Assembly (NCBI RefSeq): GCF_003034985.1
Contig: NZ_PZKG01000035.1
Span: 1-34,304 of the forward strand
Direction of reading: 5' to 3'
Source: Cereibacter changlensis JA139
Lineage (GTDB): Bacteria; Pseudomonadota; Alphaproteobacteria; Rhodobacterales; Rhodobacteraceae
DNA length: 34,304 nucleotides
Position numbers and translations under genes: made by a program. Position 1 is the first letter of the stretch. Each line of letters starts with the position of its first letter. Below are positions 22,582-32,858 of the stretch, piece by piece. The notes under the pieces are model-generated. The model was not told where the DNA came from, made no database searches, and saw only the letters and a list, made by a program, of their open reading frames with translations.

Positions 22582-24003
22582 ATGGCCGATTCCCCCTTCC
22601 GCCCCTTCGAGACCCACCTCGACGAGGCGAGCGCGCTGTCGATTCTGCGGGCGGCGACCGACGGCGCCGAGGATGGCGAGCTGTTCCTCGAGCGCCGGCA
22701 TTCCGAGGCGCTGGTGCTGGACGACGGCCGGGTGAAGACCGCCAGCTACGACGCCTCCGAGGGCTTCGGCCTGCGCGCGGTGAAGGGCGAGGTGGCGGGC
22801 TACGCCCATTCGACCGAGATCTCGGAACGCGCGCTGCGCCGGGCCGCCGAGACCGCGCGGCTCGCCGTGGGCGATGGCGGCGGCACGCTGGCCGATGCGC
22901 CATCGGGCACCAACCAGCGGCTCTACACCGACGCCGACCCGATCGCCGATGCGGGCTTCGCCGCCAAGATCGACATCCTGCGCGAGATCGACGCCTATGC
23001 CCGCGCGCTCGACCCGCGGGTGATCCAGGTCTCGGCCACGCTCTCGGCCGGCCTGCAGCAGGTCGAGATCCTGCGCCCCGAGGGCCTGCGGCTGACCGAC
23101 ATCCGGCCGATGGCACGGCTGAACATCTCGGTCATCGTCGAGAAGGACGGGCGGCGCGAGTCCGGCGGCATGGGCGGCGGCGGGCGCTACGGCCTCGCCC
23201 GGCTGATCGAGCCTTCGCATTGGCAGGGCGTCGCCCGCGAGGCTCTGCGCATCGCGCTGGTGAACCTCGAGGCGGTCCCCGCCCCGGCCGGCACGATGGA
23301 TGTGGTGCTGGGCGCCGGCTGGCCGGGCATCCTGTTGCACGAGGCCATCGGCCACGGGCTGGAGGGCGACTTCAACCGCAAGCAGACCTCGGCCTTCGCC
23401 GGGCTGATGGGCCAGCAGATCGCGGCGCGCGGCGTCACCGTGCTCGACGACGGCACGATCCCCGACCGCCGCGGTTCGATCTCGGTCGATGACGAGGGCA
23501 CGCCCTCGGGCAAGAACGTGCTGATCGAGGACGGCATCCTCGTCGGCTACATGCAGGACCGGCAGAACGCCCGGCTGATGGGGGTGAAGCCCACCGGCAA
23601 CGGGCGGCGCGAGAGCCATGCGCATATCCCGATGCCGCGGATGACCAACACCTACATGCTCGGCGGCGATGCCGAACCGTCGGAGATCGTCGCCTCGCTG
23701 AAGGACGGCATCTATGCGGTGGGCTTCGGCGGCGGTCAGGTCGACATCACCAACGGCAAGTTCGTCTTCTCCTGCACCGAGGCCTACCGGGTGCAGAACG
23801 GCAGGATCGGCGCCCCGGTCAAGGGCGCCACGCTGATCGGCGACGGCGCGACGGCGCTGAAGCAGATCCGCGCGATCGGCAACGACATGGCGCTCGACCC
23901 GGGCATCGGCAATTGCGGCAAGCAGGGCCAATGGGTGCCGGTGGGCGTGGGCCAGCCGACCCTGCTGATCGGCGGTCTCACCGTGGGCGGCAGCGCGACC
24001 TGA
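22582..24003 (+). CDS. tldD: Metalloprotease TldD
   Basis: TldD pairs with PmbA/TldE to form a zinc protease that degrades unfolded peptides and matures some peptide antibiotics. The 473-residue product has the family's HExxxH motif at 253-258 (HEAIGHGLEGDFNRK). It also has the conserved SVDDEGTPSG segment and the C-terminal GNCGKQGQWVPVGVGQP with the cysteine metal ligand at about residue 445, followed by IGGLTVGG. ATG 22582 has AAGGA 7 nt upstream; an upstream in-frame TTG at 22558 falls in the FNR box. PmbA is not encoded here. The gene converges on tex across repeat copy 2. The tldD/ctaC divergent pairing recurs in related genomes. Confidence 0.96.
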   Translation: MADSPFRPFETHLDEASALSILRAATDGAEDGELFLERRHSEALVLDDGRVKTASYDASEGFGLRAVKGEVAGYAHSTEISERALRRAAETARLAVGDGGGTLADAPSGTNQRLYTDADPIADAGFAAKIDILREIDAYARALDPRVIQVSATLSAGLQQVEILRPEGLRLTDIRPMARLNISVIVEKDGRRESGGMGGGGRYGLARLIEPSHWQGVAREALRIALVNLEAVPAPAGTMDVVLGAGWPGILLHEAIGHGLEGDFNRKQTSAFAGLMGQQIAARGVTVLDDGTIPDRRGSISVDDEGTPSGKNVLIEDGILVGYMQDRQNARLMGVKPTGNGRRESHAHIPMPRMTNTYMLGGDAEPSEIVASLKDGIYAVGFGGGQVDITNGKFVFSCTEAYRVQNGRIGAPVKGATLIGDGATALKQIRAIGNDMALDPGIGNCGKQGQWVPVGVGQPTLLIGGLTVGGSAT

Positions 24004-24035
24004 TCCCGCGCCGCTTCCCGGCCCGGCGCCCCCTC

Positions 24036-24105
24036 CCCCCATTTTCTGTCCGAAAATATCCTCGGGGGTGAGCCGCGCAGCGGCGAGGGGGCAGACAGCC
24101 CCCTC
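24036..24105 (-). repeat. Three-hairpin dispersed repeat, copy 2 (inverted relative to copy 1)
   Basis: Read on the - strand this matches the element at 8697-8761: GAGGGGG-loop-CCCCCTC at 24085-24105 with the same CTGTCTG loop, a GCCGC-TGC-GCGGC stem at 24072-24084, the linker CCCCCGAGGAT, and ATTTTC-GGACA-GAAAAT at 24041-24057. The middle stem differs in length and sequence from copy 1 but still pairs perfectly. It lies between convergent tldD and tex. Confidence 0.85.
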
Positions 24106-24146
24106 CCTTCGCCCGCCACAGGCGCGCCGCCCGTCAGTCGCGCCAA

Positions 24147-26471
24147 TCAGTCCCGCTTGAACGCCCCGCGCAGCGCGTCGCTGAAGGCATTGCCCGAAGA
24201 CGCGCCCTGCGGCGCCGCGGATTTCGGCAGGGGCTTCGCCCCCCGCTGCGGCGCCGGCCCGCGCGGCCCACGTTCGGCCACCGCCTCGCGCGCCTCGGCG
24301 CTGTCCTTCTTCATCGTCAGGGCGATGCGCTTGCGGGGCACATCGACCTCGACCACCCGCACCTTCACCACGTCGCCTGCCTTCACCACCTCATGCGGGT
24401 CCTTCACGAAGCGGTCGGCCAGCTGGCTCACATGCACCAGCCCGTCCTGATGCACGCCGATGTCCACGAAGGCGCCGAAGGCCGCGACGTTGGTCACCGT
24501 GCCTTCCAGCATCATCCCCGGCTTCAGATCCTTGATGTCCTCCACCCCGTCGGTGAAGGTCGCGGTCTTGAACGAGGGGCGCGGGTCGCGGCCCGGCTTT
24601 TCCAGCTCCGCCAGGATGTCCTTCACCGTCGGCAGGCCGAAGCGCTCGTCGGTGAAGTCCGAGGGGTCCAGCGCCCGCAGCCGCGAGGGCTCGGCGGTCA
24701 GGCTGCGCAGGTCGCGCCCGCAGGCCGCCACGATCCGCCGCGCCACGTCATAGGCCTCGGGGTGGACCGAGGAGGCGTCGAGCGGCTCCTTGCCATCCGG
24801 GATGCGCAGGAAGCCCGCCGCCTGCTCGAAGGCGCGCGGGCCAAGCCGCGCGACCTTCAGGAGATCGCGACGCTTGGCGAAGGGGCCGTTGGAGTCGCGA
24901 TGCGCCACGATGGCCTCGGCCAGCGTCGGGCCGACGCCCGAGACCCGCGCCAGCAGCGGCGCCGAGGCGGTGTTGAGATCCACCCCCACCGCGTTCACCG
25001 CATCCTCCACCACCGCCTCCAGCGAACGACCGAGGCGGTGCTGGTCCACGTCATGCTGATACTGGCCGACGCCGATCGACTTCGGCTCGATCTTCACCAG
25101 CTCGGCCAGCGGGTCTTGCAGGCGGCGGGCGATGGAGACCGCGCCGCGCAGCGAGACGTCGAGGGTGGGGAACTCGGTCGCCGCCAGCTGGCTCGCGGAA
25201 TAGACCGAGGCCCCCGCCTCCGAGACGATGACCTTCACCGGCTTCGGCGCGTCGCCCGGCAGCACGGCCAGCATGTCGGAGACCATCTTTTCCGTCTCGC
25301 GGCTGGCGGTGCCGTTGCCGATGGCGATCAGCGCCACGCCATGCTTGCGGATCAGCTGCGCCATCTCCACCTGCGCGCCGCGCAGGTCGTTCTTGGGCTG
25401 GAACGGGTAGATGGTCGAGGTGGCGAGCAGCTTGCCGGTCCCGTCCACCACCGCGATCTTGCAGCCGGTGCGGATGCCTGGGTCGATGCCCATAGTCGCC
25501 TTGCCGCCCGCCGGCGCCGCCAGCAGCAGGTCCTTGAGGTTGCGCGCGAAGACCTGGATCGCTTCGGCCTCCGCCCGCTCGCGCAGCTCGCCCATCAGGT
25601 CGAGCGTCAGCGAGGTGCGCAGCTTCACCCGCCAGGCCCAGCTTGCCGCCTCGCGCAGCCACTGGTCGCCCGGCCCCTTGCCGCCTGCCTGCAGCGCCGC
25701 CCCCGCCATGCGCTCCGCCGGGCTGTCGCCACGGGCCGCGTCGGCGTCCACCTCCAGATCGAGCGTCAGGAACCCTTCGTTCCGCCCGCGCAGCATGGCG
25801 AGCACCCGATGGCCCGCCGCTTTCGACCAGTCCTCGGAATGGGCGAAATAGTCGGAGAACTTGGCGCCCTCGGCCTCCTTGCCCTCCACCACCTTCGCGG
25901 CGACCCGGCCGACCGATTTCATGTGGCTGCGCAGCCGCCCGAGCAGATCGGCGTTCTCGGCCAGCCCCTCCGCCACGATGTCGCGCGCGCCCTCCAGCGC
26001 CGCCTTCACATCCGGCACCGCCTCGGTGACGAAACCTGCCGCCAGCTCGGCGGGCGTTTTGCTGCGGTCGGCCATAATCGCCTCGGCCAGCGGGCCCAGC
26101 CCGTTCTCGCGGGCGATCATCGCCTTGGTGCGGCGCTTCACCTTGTAGGGCAGATAGATGTCCTCGAGCTCGGCCTTGGTCACCACCTTGGCGATCGAGG
26201 CTTCCAGCTCCGGCGTCAGCTTGCCCTGATCGCAGATCGAGCCGAGGATGGCGACCCGCCGCGCTTCCAGTTCGCGCAGATAGGCCAGCCGCTCCGACAG
26301 CGTGCGCAGCTGCGTGTCGTCCAGCCCCCCGGTCGCCTCCTTGCGGTAGCGCGCGACGAAGGGCACCGTGGCCCCGCCGTCGAGCAGGTCGATGGCGGCG
26401 GCCACCTGATCGGGGCGGGCGGCGATCTCAGTAGCGATGAGGGCGGGAATCCGGCGAAGGGCGTCAGTCAT
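24147..26471 (-). CDS. tex: Tex family RNA-binding transcriptional accessory protein
   Basis: Tex is a conserved nucleic-acid-binding protein related to eukaryotic Spt6. The 774-residue product shows the whole domain order. The Tex N-terminal helical region includes [17 protein letters not shown]. The YqgF/RNase-H-like domain has [18 protein letters not shown]. Helix-hairpin-helix repeats follow ([20 protein letters not shown] and [20 protein letters not shown]). A C-terminal S1 domain has [35 protein letters not shown], and the end is a low-complexity basic tail ([14 protein letters not shown]). ATG 26471 ([17 protein letters not shown]) is preferred over GTG 26486. It is separated from the upstream GMC gene by a hairpin. 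Confidence 0.95.
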   Translation of the reverse strand: MTDALRRIPALIATEIAARPDQVAAAIDLLDGGATVPFVARYRKEATGGLDDTQLRTLSERLAYLRELEARRVAILGSICDQGKLTPELEASIAKVVTKAELEDIYLPYKVKRRTKAMIARENGLGPLAEAIMADRSKTPAELAAGFVTEAVPDVKAALEGARDIVAEGLAENADLLGRLRSHMKSVGRVAAKVVEGKEAEGAKFSDYFAHSEDWSKAAGHRVLAMLRGRNEGFLTLDLEVDADAARGDSPAERMAGAALQAGGKGPGDQWLREAASWAWRVKLRTSLTLDLMGELRERAEAEAIQVFARNLKDLLLAAPAGGKATMGIDPGIRTGCKIAVVDGTGKLLATSTIYPFQPKNDLRGAQVEMAQLIRKHGVALIAIGNGTASRETEKMVSDMLAVLPGDAPKPVKVIVSEAGASVYSASQLAATEFPTLDVSLRGAVSIARRLQDPLAELVKIEPKSIGVGQYQHDVDQHRLGRSLEAVVEDAVNAVGVDLNTASAPLLARVSGVGPTLAEAIVAHRDSNGPFAKRRDLLKVARLGPRAFEQAAGFLRIPDGKEPLDASSVHPEAYDVARRIVAACGRDLRSLTAEPSRLRALDPSDFTDERFGLPTVKDILAELEKPGRDPRPSFKTATFTDGVEDIKDLKPGMMLEGTVTNVAAFGAFVDIGVHQDGLVHVSQLADRFVKDPHEVVKAGDVVKVRVVEVDVPRKRIALTMKKDSAEAREAVAERGPRGPAPQRGAKPLPKSAAPQGASSGNAFSDALRGAFKRD

Positions 26472-26510
26472 GGAGGATCCGGTCACTGGGGAAACGAGCG
26501 CGGACCATAG

Positions 26511-26529
26511 CCCTCCGCCCCCCGGAGGG
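26511..26529 (-). terminator. Hairpin at the end of the liv-GMC operon
   Basis: CCCTCCG (26511-26517) and CGGAGGG (26523-26529) form a 7-bp stem around five C residues, 7 nt after the GMC dehydrogenase stop on the - strand. It probably marks the end of the importer operon and separates it from tex. No T run is present. Confidence 0.5.
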
Positions 26530-26535
26530 GAAGTC

Positions 26536-28140
26536 TCAGGTCAGCGCCTTCGCATCGGCCAGGATCATCTCCGCCGCCTTCTCGGCGATCATCACGGTGG
26601 GCGAGTTGGTGTTGCCCGAGGTGATCGTCGGCATGATCGAGGCATCCGCGATCCGGAGCCGCCCCAGCGCACGGAAGCGCAGCCGCGGGTCCACCACGCT
26701 GGCCTCGTCCGCGCCCATGCGGCAGGTGCCGACCGGGTGGAAGATCGTCGTGCCGATCTCCCCCGCCGCCCGCACCAGATCCTCGCGGCTCTGCAGGGCG
26801 GCGCCGGGGCGGTATTCCTCGGGGCGGAAGCGGGCGAAGGCGGGCTGCGCCGCGATCTCGCGCGTCAGCCGGATCGAGCGCACGGCCACCTCGCGGTCGC
26901 TCTCGGTCGAAAGGTAGTTCGGCGCGATGGCGGGCTGCTGCATCGGATCGGCGCTGGTCAGATGCACCGAACCGCGGCTGTCGGGCCGCAGGTTGCAGAC
27001 CGAGGCGGTCATCGCCGGGAACGGGTGCACCTTGTCGCCGAACTTGTCGAGCGAGACCGGCTGGACGTGATACTCCAGATCCGCCGTCTCCTTCTCGGGC
27101 CCCGAGCGGGTGAAGATGCCGACCTGACTGGGCGCCATCGACATCGGCCCCTTGCGCGAGAGAAGATATTCCGCACCGATGCTGGCCTTGCCGAACAGGC
27201 TCGAGGCCTTCTCGTTCAGCGTCGGCACGCCATGCACCTTGTAGACCAGCCGCAGCTGCAGATGGTCCTGCAGGTTCTCTCCCACCCCGGCCACCTCCTT
27301 GACCGGCGCGATGCCCGCCGCCGACAGCACATCGCCGCGCCCGATCCCCGACAGCTCAAGGATATGCGGCGAGCCGATCGCGCCGGCGCTCAGCACCGTC
27401 TCGCGGGTGGCGCGGGCCTCTTTCAGCTCGCCGCCGTGGCGGAAGCTGACCCCGGTCACCTCGCCGTCCTCGACCACCAGCCGCTGCACCTGCGCATGGG
27501 TCAGCACCCGCAGGTTCGGTCGCTTCATCGCCGGGCGCAGGAAGGCCTTCGAGGTGTTCCAGCGGATGCCCGAGCGCTGGTTCACGTCGAAATAGCCACC
27601 GCCCTCGTTGTCGCCGGTGTTGAAATCCTCGACCCGCGGGATGCCCGCCTGCTCCGCCGCCTCGAGGAAGGCATCAAGCACCGCCCAGCGGATGCGGGCC
27701 TTTTCCACCCGCCATTCGCCGCCGGTGCCGTGATGCTCGCCCACGCCGCGGTAATGGTCGAGCTGGCGGCGGAACACCGGCACCACGTCGTCCCAGCCCC
27801 AGCCGGTGCAGCCCAGCTGCCGCCACTGGTCGTAGTCGCGCGACTGGCCGCGCATGTAGATCATGCCGTTGATCGAGGAACAGCCGCCCAGCACCTTGCC
27901 GCGCGGATAGTTCAGCACCCGCCCGTTCAGCCCCGGCTCGGGCGCGGTGGTGAAGCACCAGTCGGTGCGTGGGTTGTTGATGCAGTAGAGATATCCCACC
28001 GGGATATGCACCCAATGGTAGTTGTCGCTGCCCCCCGCCTCCAGCAGCAGGACGCGGGTCTTCGGATCGGCCGACAGCCGGTTGGCCAGCACGCAACCGG
28101 CGCTGCCCGCGCCGATCACGATGTAGTCGTAGCAGTCCAT
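26536..28140 (-). CDS. GMC family oxidoreductase (choline/alcohol dehydrogenase-like)
   Basis: The 534-residue flavoenzyme is of the glucose-methanol-choline family. The FAD-binding Rossmann motif is [19 protein letters not shown] near the N-terminus, followed by [11 protein letters not shown] signature 1 is the [20 protein letters not shown] segment and signature 2 is [16 protein letters not shown]. The active site has His468 in [10 protein letters not shown] and an Asn in [12 protein letters not shown] near the C-terminus. It resembles BetA-type enzymes but sits with an amino-acid-type importer, not with betB or betI, so the alcohol substrate is unknown. ATG 28140 has GGAG 8 nt upstream; ATG 28146, overlapping the permease stop, has the same site too close. 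It is the last gene of the operon. Confidence 0.9.
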   Translation of the reverse strand: MDCYDYIVIGAGSAGCVLANRLSADPKTRVLLLEAGGSDNYHWVHIPVGYLYCINNPRTDWCFTTAPEPGLNGRVLNYPRGKVLGGCSSINGMIYMRGQSRDYDQWRQLGCTGWGWDDVVPVFRRQLDHYRGVGEHHGTGGEWRVEKARIRWAVLDAFLEAAEQAGIPRVEDFNTGDNEGGGYFDVNQRSGIRWNTSKAFLRPAMKRPNLRVLTHAQVQRLVVEDGEVTGVSFRHGGELKEARATRETVLSAGAIGSPHILELSGIGRGDVLSAAGIAPVKEVAGVGENLQDHLQLRLVYKVHGVPTLNEKASSLFGKASIGAEYLLSRKGPMSMAPSQVGIFTRSGPEKETADLEYHVQPVSLDKFGDKVHPFPAMTASVCNLRPDSRGSVHLTSADPMQQPAIAPNYLSTESDREVAVRSIRLTREIAAQPAFARFRPEEYRPGAALQSREDLVRAAGEIGTTIFHPVGTCRMGADEASVVDPRLRFRALGRLRIADASIMPTITSGNTNSPTVMIAEKAAEMILADAKALT

Positions 28141-28142
28141 GC

Positions 28143-29135
28143 TCATTTCTCCGGATTGAAGCCCAGCGAGCGGCCGATGCGCGAGGCGTAGAACTCGCCC
28201 ACCAGACCGCGGCGGAACAGGAGCACGCAGGCCATGAACACCACGCCGGTGATGATCGTCACCGGGAAGTCCGAGGTGGCGAGGTAGTTTTGCAGCGTGA
28301 CCACGATGCCCGCGCCGAAGACCGGGCCGATCAGCGTGCCGATGCCGCCCAAGAGCGTCATCAGGATCACCTCGCCCGACATCTGCCAGGTCACGTCGGT
28401 CAGCGTGGCGAACTGGAACACCAGCGCCTTCAGCCCGCCGGCCATGCCGGTCAGCGTCGCCGACATCACGAAGGCCGCCAGCTTGTAGCGCGCCACCGAA
28501 TAGCCGAGCGAGATCGCCCGGTTCTCGTTCTCGCGGATCGACTTCAGGATCATGCCGAAAGGCGAGTTCACGATGCGCCAGATCAGCGCCATGCCGATCA
28601 GGAAGACCGCCAGCACGAAGAAATACATGTTGGTGGTGTCGGAGAGGTTGATGAAGCCGAAGAGATGTCCGCGCGGGATCGATTGCAGCCCGTCCTCGCC
28701 ATGGGTGAAGCTGGACTGCACGCAGAAGAAGAAGAACATCTGGCTCAGCGCCAGCGTGATCATGGCGAAATAGATCCCCTGCCGCCGGATGGCGATCAGC
28801 CCCATGACGAGACCCAGCACGGCGGCGCCTGCCATCCCCAAGAGGATGCCGAGTTCCGGCGGGAAGCCCCAGACCTTCACCGCATGGCCGGTGAAATAGG
28901 CCGCGCCGCCGAAGAAGGCCGCGTGGCCGAAGGACAGCAGGCCGGTGTAGCCGAGGAGCAGGTTGAAGGCCGCCGCGAAGAGCGCGAAACACAGAAGCTT
29001 CATCAGGAAGATCGGGTAAAGGAAGAACGGCGCCGCCAGCAGCAGCGCCAGCAGGGTCAGCAGGAGGCCGGTCTTCAGCGCCGAGGCCTGCGGATGGGCG
29101 GCCCGCGCCTCGGTGTTGGTGTGTCCATGCGCCAT
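28143..29135 (-). CDS. LivM-type branched-chain amino acid ABC transporter permease
   Basis: This is the second permease subunit of a LIV-type (HAAT) ABC importer. About 330 residues with eight or more hydrophobic segments begin after a polar N-terminus (AHGHTNTEARAAHP). The LivM mark LLGYTGLLSFGHAAFFGGAAYFTG is clear. The cytoplasmic loop FGMILKSIRENENRAISLGYSVARYKLAAFVMSA is the EAA-like coupling segment, and GGIGTLIGPVFGAGIVVTLQNYL follows later. ATG 29135 has AAGGA 8 nt upstream; ATG 29144, overlapping the livH end, has the same Shine-Dalgarno directly against it. The specificity cannot be read from permeases alone. Confidence 0.92.
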   Translation of the reverse strand: MAHGHTNTEARAAHPQASALKTGLLLTLLALLLAAPFFLYPIFLMKLLCFALFAAAFNLLLGYTGLLSFGHAAFFGGAAYFTGHAVKVWGFPPELGILLGMAGAAVLGLVMGLIAIRRQGIYFAMITLALSQMFFFFCVQSSFTHGEDGLQSIPRGHLFGFINLSDTTNMYFFVLAVFLIGMALIWRIVNSPFGMILKSIRENENRAISLGYSVARYKLAAFVMSATLTGMAGGLKALVFQFATLTDVTWQMSGEVILMTLLGGIGTLIGPVFGAGIVVTLQNYLATSDFPVTIITGVVFMACVLLFRRGLVGEFYASRIGRSLGFNPEK

Positions 29136-29136
29136 G

Positions 29137-30024
29137 TCAGACATCCTTTCCGAACAGACCCGCCGGGCGCAGGATCAGCACGATCGCCATGATGACGAAA
29201 ACCACGATGTTGGAGGCCTCGGGGTAGAAGACCTTGGTCAGCCCCTCGGCGATCCCCAGAAGATAGCCGGTGACGATGGCCCCGAGGATCGACCCCATGC
29301 CGCCGATCACCACCACGGCAAAGACGATGATGATCAGGTTCGACCCCATCAGCGGCGAGACCTGATAGACCGGCGCCGCCAGCACCCCGGCAAAGCCCGC
29401 CAGCCCGGCGCCCAGCCCGTAGGTCAGGGTCAGCAGCAAAGGCACGTTCACGCCGAAGCTCTGCACCAGCGTCGGGTTCTCGGTCGCCGCCCGCAGATAG
29501 GCGCCGAGCTTGGTCTTCTCGATCAGGAGCCAGATGCCGAGACAGACCACCAGCGAGGCCACCACCACCCAGCCGCGATAGACCGGCAGGAACATGAAGC
29601 CGAGGTTCACCCCGCCGCCCAGCGAGGGCGGCGCGGCATAGGGCGAGCCCGAGGCGCCGAAGAAGTAGCGGAAGGTGCCCTCGATGGTCAGCGCGAGGCC
29701 GAAGGTGAAGAGAAGCCCATAGAGCGGGTCCAGGCTGTAGAGCCGCGACAGCATCGTCCGCTCGATCACCGCGCCGAAGAGACCGACGATCAGCGGGGCG
29801 AGGATCAGCGCCGGCCAGTAGCCGATGCCGCCATGGGTGGCCAGCAGCAGCGCCACGAAGGCGCCCAGCATGTATTGCGCGCCATGGGCGAAGTTGATGA
29901 CCCGCAGCAGACCGAAGATCACCGCGAGGCCGAGCGACAGCAGCGCATAGAACGACCCGTTGATCAGGCCGACCAGCAGTTGCCCCATCAGCGCCTGGAC
30001 GGGGATGCCGAATATCATCGTCAT
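29137..30024 (-). CDS. LivH-type branched-chain amino acid ABC transporter permease
   Basis: This is the first permease subunit of the importer: 295 residues, highly hydrophobic, starting MTMIFGIPVQALMGQLLVGLINGSFYALLSLGLAVIFGLLRVINFAHGA, the typical LivH opening with the NFAHG motif. The cytoplasmic coupling loop is KTKLGAYLRAATENPTLVQSFGVNV, and the closing GGMGSILGAIVTGYLLGIAEGL is also family-typical. It is 1 nt from livF upstream and adjoins livM, so it is part of one transcript. Confidence 0.94.
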   Translation of the reverse strand: MTMIFGIPVQALMGQLLVGLINGSFYALLSLGLAVIFGLLRVINFAHGAQYMLGAFVALLLATHGGIGYWPALILAPLIVGLFGAVIERTMLSRLYSLDPLYGLLFTFGLALTIEGTFRYFFGASGSPYAAPPSLGGGVNLGFMFLPVYRGWVVVASLVVCLGIWLLIEKTKLGAYLRAATENPTLVQSFGVNVPLLLTLTYGLGAGLAGFAGVLAAPVYQVSPLMGSNLIIIVFAVVVIGGMGSILGAIVTGYLLGIAEGLTKVFYPEASNIVVFVIMAIVLILRPAGLFGKDV

Positions 30025-30025
30025 G

Positions 30026-30727
30026 TCAGACCCCCAGAACCGTGTTGAGCATATCCATCCGCTGCGGCAGCTCGCCCACCGGGAATTCCGCGACCATCTC
30101 GCCGTGGTCCATCAGGTAGAAGCGGTCGGCCACCTTGGAGGCGAAGCGGAAGTTCTGCTCCACCAGCACCACGGTCATGCCGCGCTTCTTCAGCTCCACC
30201 AGCACCTCGCCGATCCGCTGGATGATGACCGGGGCCAGCCCCTCGGTCGGCTCGTCGAGCAAGAGGCACTTCGCCCCGGTGCGCAGGATTCGCGCCATGG
30301 CCAGCATCTGCTGCTCGCCGCCCGACAGCTTGGTGCCGGGGCTGGAGCGGCGCTCCTCGAGGTTCGGGAACAGCGTGTAAATCTCGCGCACCGTCATGCC
30401 GCCCGGCGCGACCACCGGCGGCAGCATCAGGTTCTCCTCCACCGTCAGCGTGGCGAAGATCCCCCGCTCTTCCGGCACGAAACCGAGGCCCGCCTTCGCC
30501 GTCTTGTGCAAGGGCACGTTCATCATGTCCTGCCCGGCGAAGCTGATCTGCCCCGTCCGCTTGCGCAGGATGCCCATGATGCTGCGCAGCGTCGTGGTCT
30601 TGCCCATGCCGTTGCGGCCGAGGATGCAGATCATCTCGCCTTCGTTGACATGCAGATCAACGCCATGCAGCACATGGCTTTCCCCATACCAGGCCTGAAG
30701 CCCGGCCACGTTCAGAAGCGGGGCCAT
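30026..30727 (-). CDS. LivF-type ABC transporter ATP-binding protein
   Basis: This is the second ATPase of the importer, with 233 residues. Walker A is GRNGMGKTT, the signature is KLSGGEQQMLAMARIL, Walker B is CLLLDEPTEGLAP and the H-loop lies in VVLVEQNFRFA. MAPLLNVAGLQAWYGESHVLHGVDLHVNEGE is the usual LivF start. The gene begins directly at the end of livG (TAGATG, no spacer), with GGAGGA just upstream. Confidence 0.95.
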   Translation of the reverse strand: MAPLLNVAGLQAWYGESHVLHGVDLHVNEGEMICILGRNGMGKTTTLRSIMGILRKRTGQISFAGQDMMNVPLHKTAKAGLGFVPEERGIFATLTVEENLMLPPVVAPGGMTVREIYTLFPNLEERRSSPGTKLSGGEQQMLAMARILRTGAKCLLLDEPTEGLAPVIIQRIGEVLVELKKRGMTVVLVEQNFRFASKVADRFYLMDHGEMVAEFPVGELPQRMDMLNTVLGV

Positions 30728-31504
30728 CTAGTCCTCCGTTCCCATATAGGCGGTGCGCACCCGGTGGTCCTGACTGACGCTGGCGTAATCGCCTTCGCCG
30801 ATGATCTCGCCGCGCTGCAGGACGGTGACATGGTGGCAGATGTCGGCGACGACGCTGAGGTTGTGTTCCACCATCAGCACGGCGCGGTGGCGGGCGACCT
30901 CGCGGATGATGTCGGCCACCATGCGCACGTCCTCCTGCCCCATCCCGGCCATCGGCTCATCGAGCAGCAGCACTTCGGGATCGAGCGCCAGCGTGGTCGC
31001 GATCTCCAGCACGCGCTTGCGGCCGTAGGAGAGATCCGCAGCGCGGGTGTCGCGGTATTCGGTCAGCCCAAGGTCGTCGATCAGCGTCTCGGCCCGCCCG
31101 TTCAGCCGGTCCAGCGAGGACAGCGGCAGCCAGAACTGCACGGCGAGCCCCGCCGGCCGCTGCAGCGCCACCTTTACGTTCTCCAGCACCGTCAGATGCG
31201 GAAAGACAGCCGAGATCTGGAACGACCGAACCATCCCCATCCGCGCCACCTTGTCGGGCTTGGTGTGGGTGATGTCGGTCCCCAGCAGGGTGATCTTGCC
31301 GGTCGTCGGCTGCAGGAACTTGGTCAGCAGGTTGAAGACCGTGGTCTTGCCCGCGCCGTTCGGCCCGATCAGCGCGTGGATCCGGGCGTGATGCACATCG
31401 AGGTTGACGTTGCTGACGGCTGCGAAGCCGCCGAAGGTCTTGCCGAGGCCGCGGGCGGTAAGCACCACCCGCGGCTGGCTCTGCGTCTGGGCAGAGGCGG
31501 TCAT
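30728..31504 (-). CDS. LivG-type ABC transporter ATP-binding protein
   Basis: This is the first ATPase of the importer, with 258 residues. Walker A is GPNGAGKTT. The LivG-type variant signature is LSYGRKRVLEIATTLALDPEVLLLDEPMAGMG, whose end is Walker B, and the switch His is in MVEHNLSVV. The 12-residue N-terminal tail (MTASAQTQSQPR) is polar. It starts 13 nt after the binding-protein gene with only a weak ribosome-binding site, so its expression may be lower than that of the binding protein, as usual for ABC importers. Confidence 0.95.
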   Translation of the reverse strand: MTASAQTQSQPRVVLTARGLGKTFGGFAAVSNVNLDVHHARIHALIGPNGAGKTTVFNLLTKFLQPTTGKITLLGTDITHTKPDKVARMGMVRSFQISAVFPHLTVLENVKVALQRPAGLAVQFWLPLSSLDRLNGRAETLIDDLGLTEYRDTRAADLSYGRKRVLEIATTLALDPEVLLLDEPMAGMGQEDVRMVADIIREVARHRAVLMVEHNLSVVADICHHVTVLQRGEIIGEGDYASVSQDHRVRTAYMGTED

Positions 31505-31517
31505 GCTGCGGCCCGGA

Positions 31518-32717
31518 TCAGTTGGTGACCAGCGGGCAACCGCTTTGCGCCGGGTCGAGATAGGCCTGATCGCCGGGGATCGTCGCCTTCACGTTGAAGT
31601 AGTCCCAGGGCGTCTCGCTCTCGCCGGGCTTCTTCACTTCCAGCAGGTAGACGTCCGAGATCATCCGCCCGTTGGCCGCGACCTTGCCGTTCCCGGCGAA
31701 GATGTCCTCGACCGGAAGCTCGTGCAGCTTGGCCGCAACCGCCTCGGTCTCGTCGCCGCCCGCAGCCTCGATGGCCTTGAGATAGGACATCACCGCCGAA
31801 TAGGTGCCGGTGTGGACCATGTTCGGCATGACCCCGGTCTTCTCCATGAAGCGGTTGCCGAACTCGGCCGTCTCCGGGGTGCGGTTCCAGTAGAAGCTCT
31901 CGGTCAGCGTCAGACCCTGCGCCGCTTCCAGCCCCAGCCCGTGCACTTCGGCCAGCGTGAACAGCAGCGCCGCGAGACGCTGGCCCGACTGGACGATGCC
32001 GAATTCCGAGGCCTGCTTGATGGCGTTCTGCGTGTCCATCCCGGCATTGGCCAGACCGATCACCTTGGCCCCCGAGGCCTGCGCCTGCAGCAGGAAGGAG
32101 GAGAAATCGGTGGTCGAGAGCGGATGCCGCACGGCCCCCAGCACCGTGCCACCCTTCTCGGTGGCATAGGCCGAGGTTTGCTCTTCCAGCGAATAGCCGA
32201 AGGCGTAGTCGGCGGTCAGGAAGAACCACGAATCCCCGCCCTGCTCCACCAGCGCGCCGCCGGTGCCGACGGCCAGCGCATGGGTGTCATAGGCCCAGTG
32301 GAAGCCGATGGGCGAGCATTGCGCCCCGGTCAGCTCCGTCGTGGCCGCGCCGGTGGTGATGGTGATCTTGTTGGCTTCCTTCGACAGCGCCTGCACGGCG
32401 AGCGCCACGGAAGAGGTGGTCAGCTCCATGATCGCGTCGACCTGTTCGGTATCGTACCACTGGCGCGCGATGTTGGAGGCGATGTCGGCCTTGTTCTGGT
32501 GGTCGGCGGTGACGACCTCGATCGGCATGTCCATGACGGTGCCGCCGAAATCCTCCACGGCCATCTGCGCGGCCTCGAAGCTGTACTTGCCGCCGAAGTC
32601 GGCATAGACGCCCGACTGGTCGTTCAGGATGCCGATCTTGACCTTGCCGTCGGAGATCTCGGCAAGAGCCGGACCCGCGGTGGCGATGACGGCCGCCGAC
32701 AGAAGAAGTTTGCGCAT
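31518..32717 (-). CDS. Periplasmic substrate-binding protein of a LIV-type ABC importer
   Basis: The 399-residue precursor has a signal peptide (MRKLLLSAAVIATAGPALAE, cleavage after ALA, about residue 19) and a type I periplasmic binding fold. KVKIGILNDQSGVYADFGG is the conserved start of LivJ/LivK-like proteins, and the next helix is YSFEAAQMAVEDFGG. TGAATTELTGAQCSP and the terminal SGCPLV each hold one cysteine and could form a disulfide. The ligand cannot be read from sequence; such proteins bind amino acids, urea, aromatic acids or other small metabolites. GGGAGGAAACC precedes ATG 32717. It heads the operon, divergent from the LysR-type gene, which probably regulates it. Confidence 0.93.
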   Translation of the reverse strand: MRKLLLSAAVIATAGPALAEISDGKVKIGILNDQSGVYADFGGKYSFEAAQMAVEDFGGTVMDMPIEVVTADHQNKADIASNIARQWYDTEQVDAIMELTTSSVALAVQALSKEANKITITTGAATTELTGAQCSPIGFHWAYDTHALAVGTGGALVEQGGDSWFFLTADYAFGYSLEEQTSAYATEKGGTVLGAVRHPLSTTDFSSFLLQAQASGAKVIGLANAGMDTQNAIKQASEFGIVQSGQRLAALLFTLAEVHGLGLEAAQGLTLTESFYWNRTPETAEFGNRFMEKTGVMPNMVHTGTYSAVMSYLKAIEAAGGDETEAVAAKLHELPVEDIFAGNGKVAANGRMISDVYLLEVKKPGESETPWDYFNVKATIPGDQAYLDPAQSGCPLVTN

Positions 32718-32858
32718 GGTTTCCTCCCAGAAATCCCATCAGACCGCATGACCGGACGCGCTCTGCGACAGCAGGGCGGCACGGCTGGGTCTGTTCAAAA
32801 TTGGTCTTGCCGGTCTCCTCAAACCGGGTCGACGGGTAACGATCATACGGATTCCCTT

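Noticed and set aside
24393-26510. 705-codon + strand open frame opposite tex
   Set aside because: It is a complementary-frame shadow of tex, which has four recognisable domains.
26536-28140. betA (choline dehydrogenase of the glycine-betaine pathway)
   Set aside because: The family is right, but there is no betB, betI or choline transporter nearby, and GMC enzymes cannot be assigned a substrate from these motifs alone.
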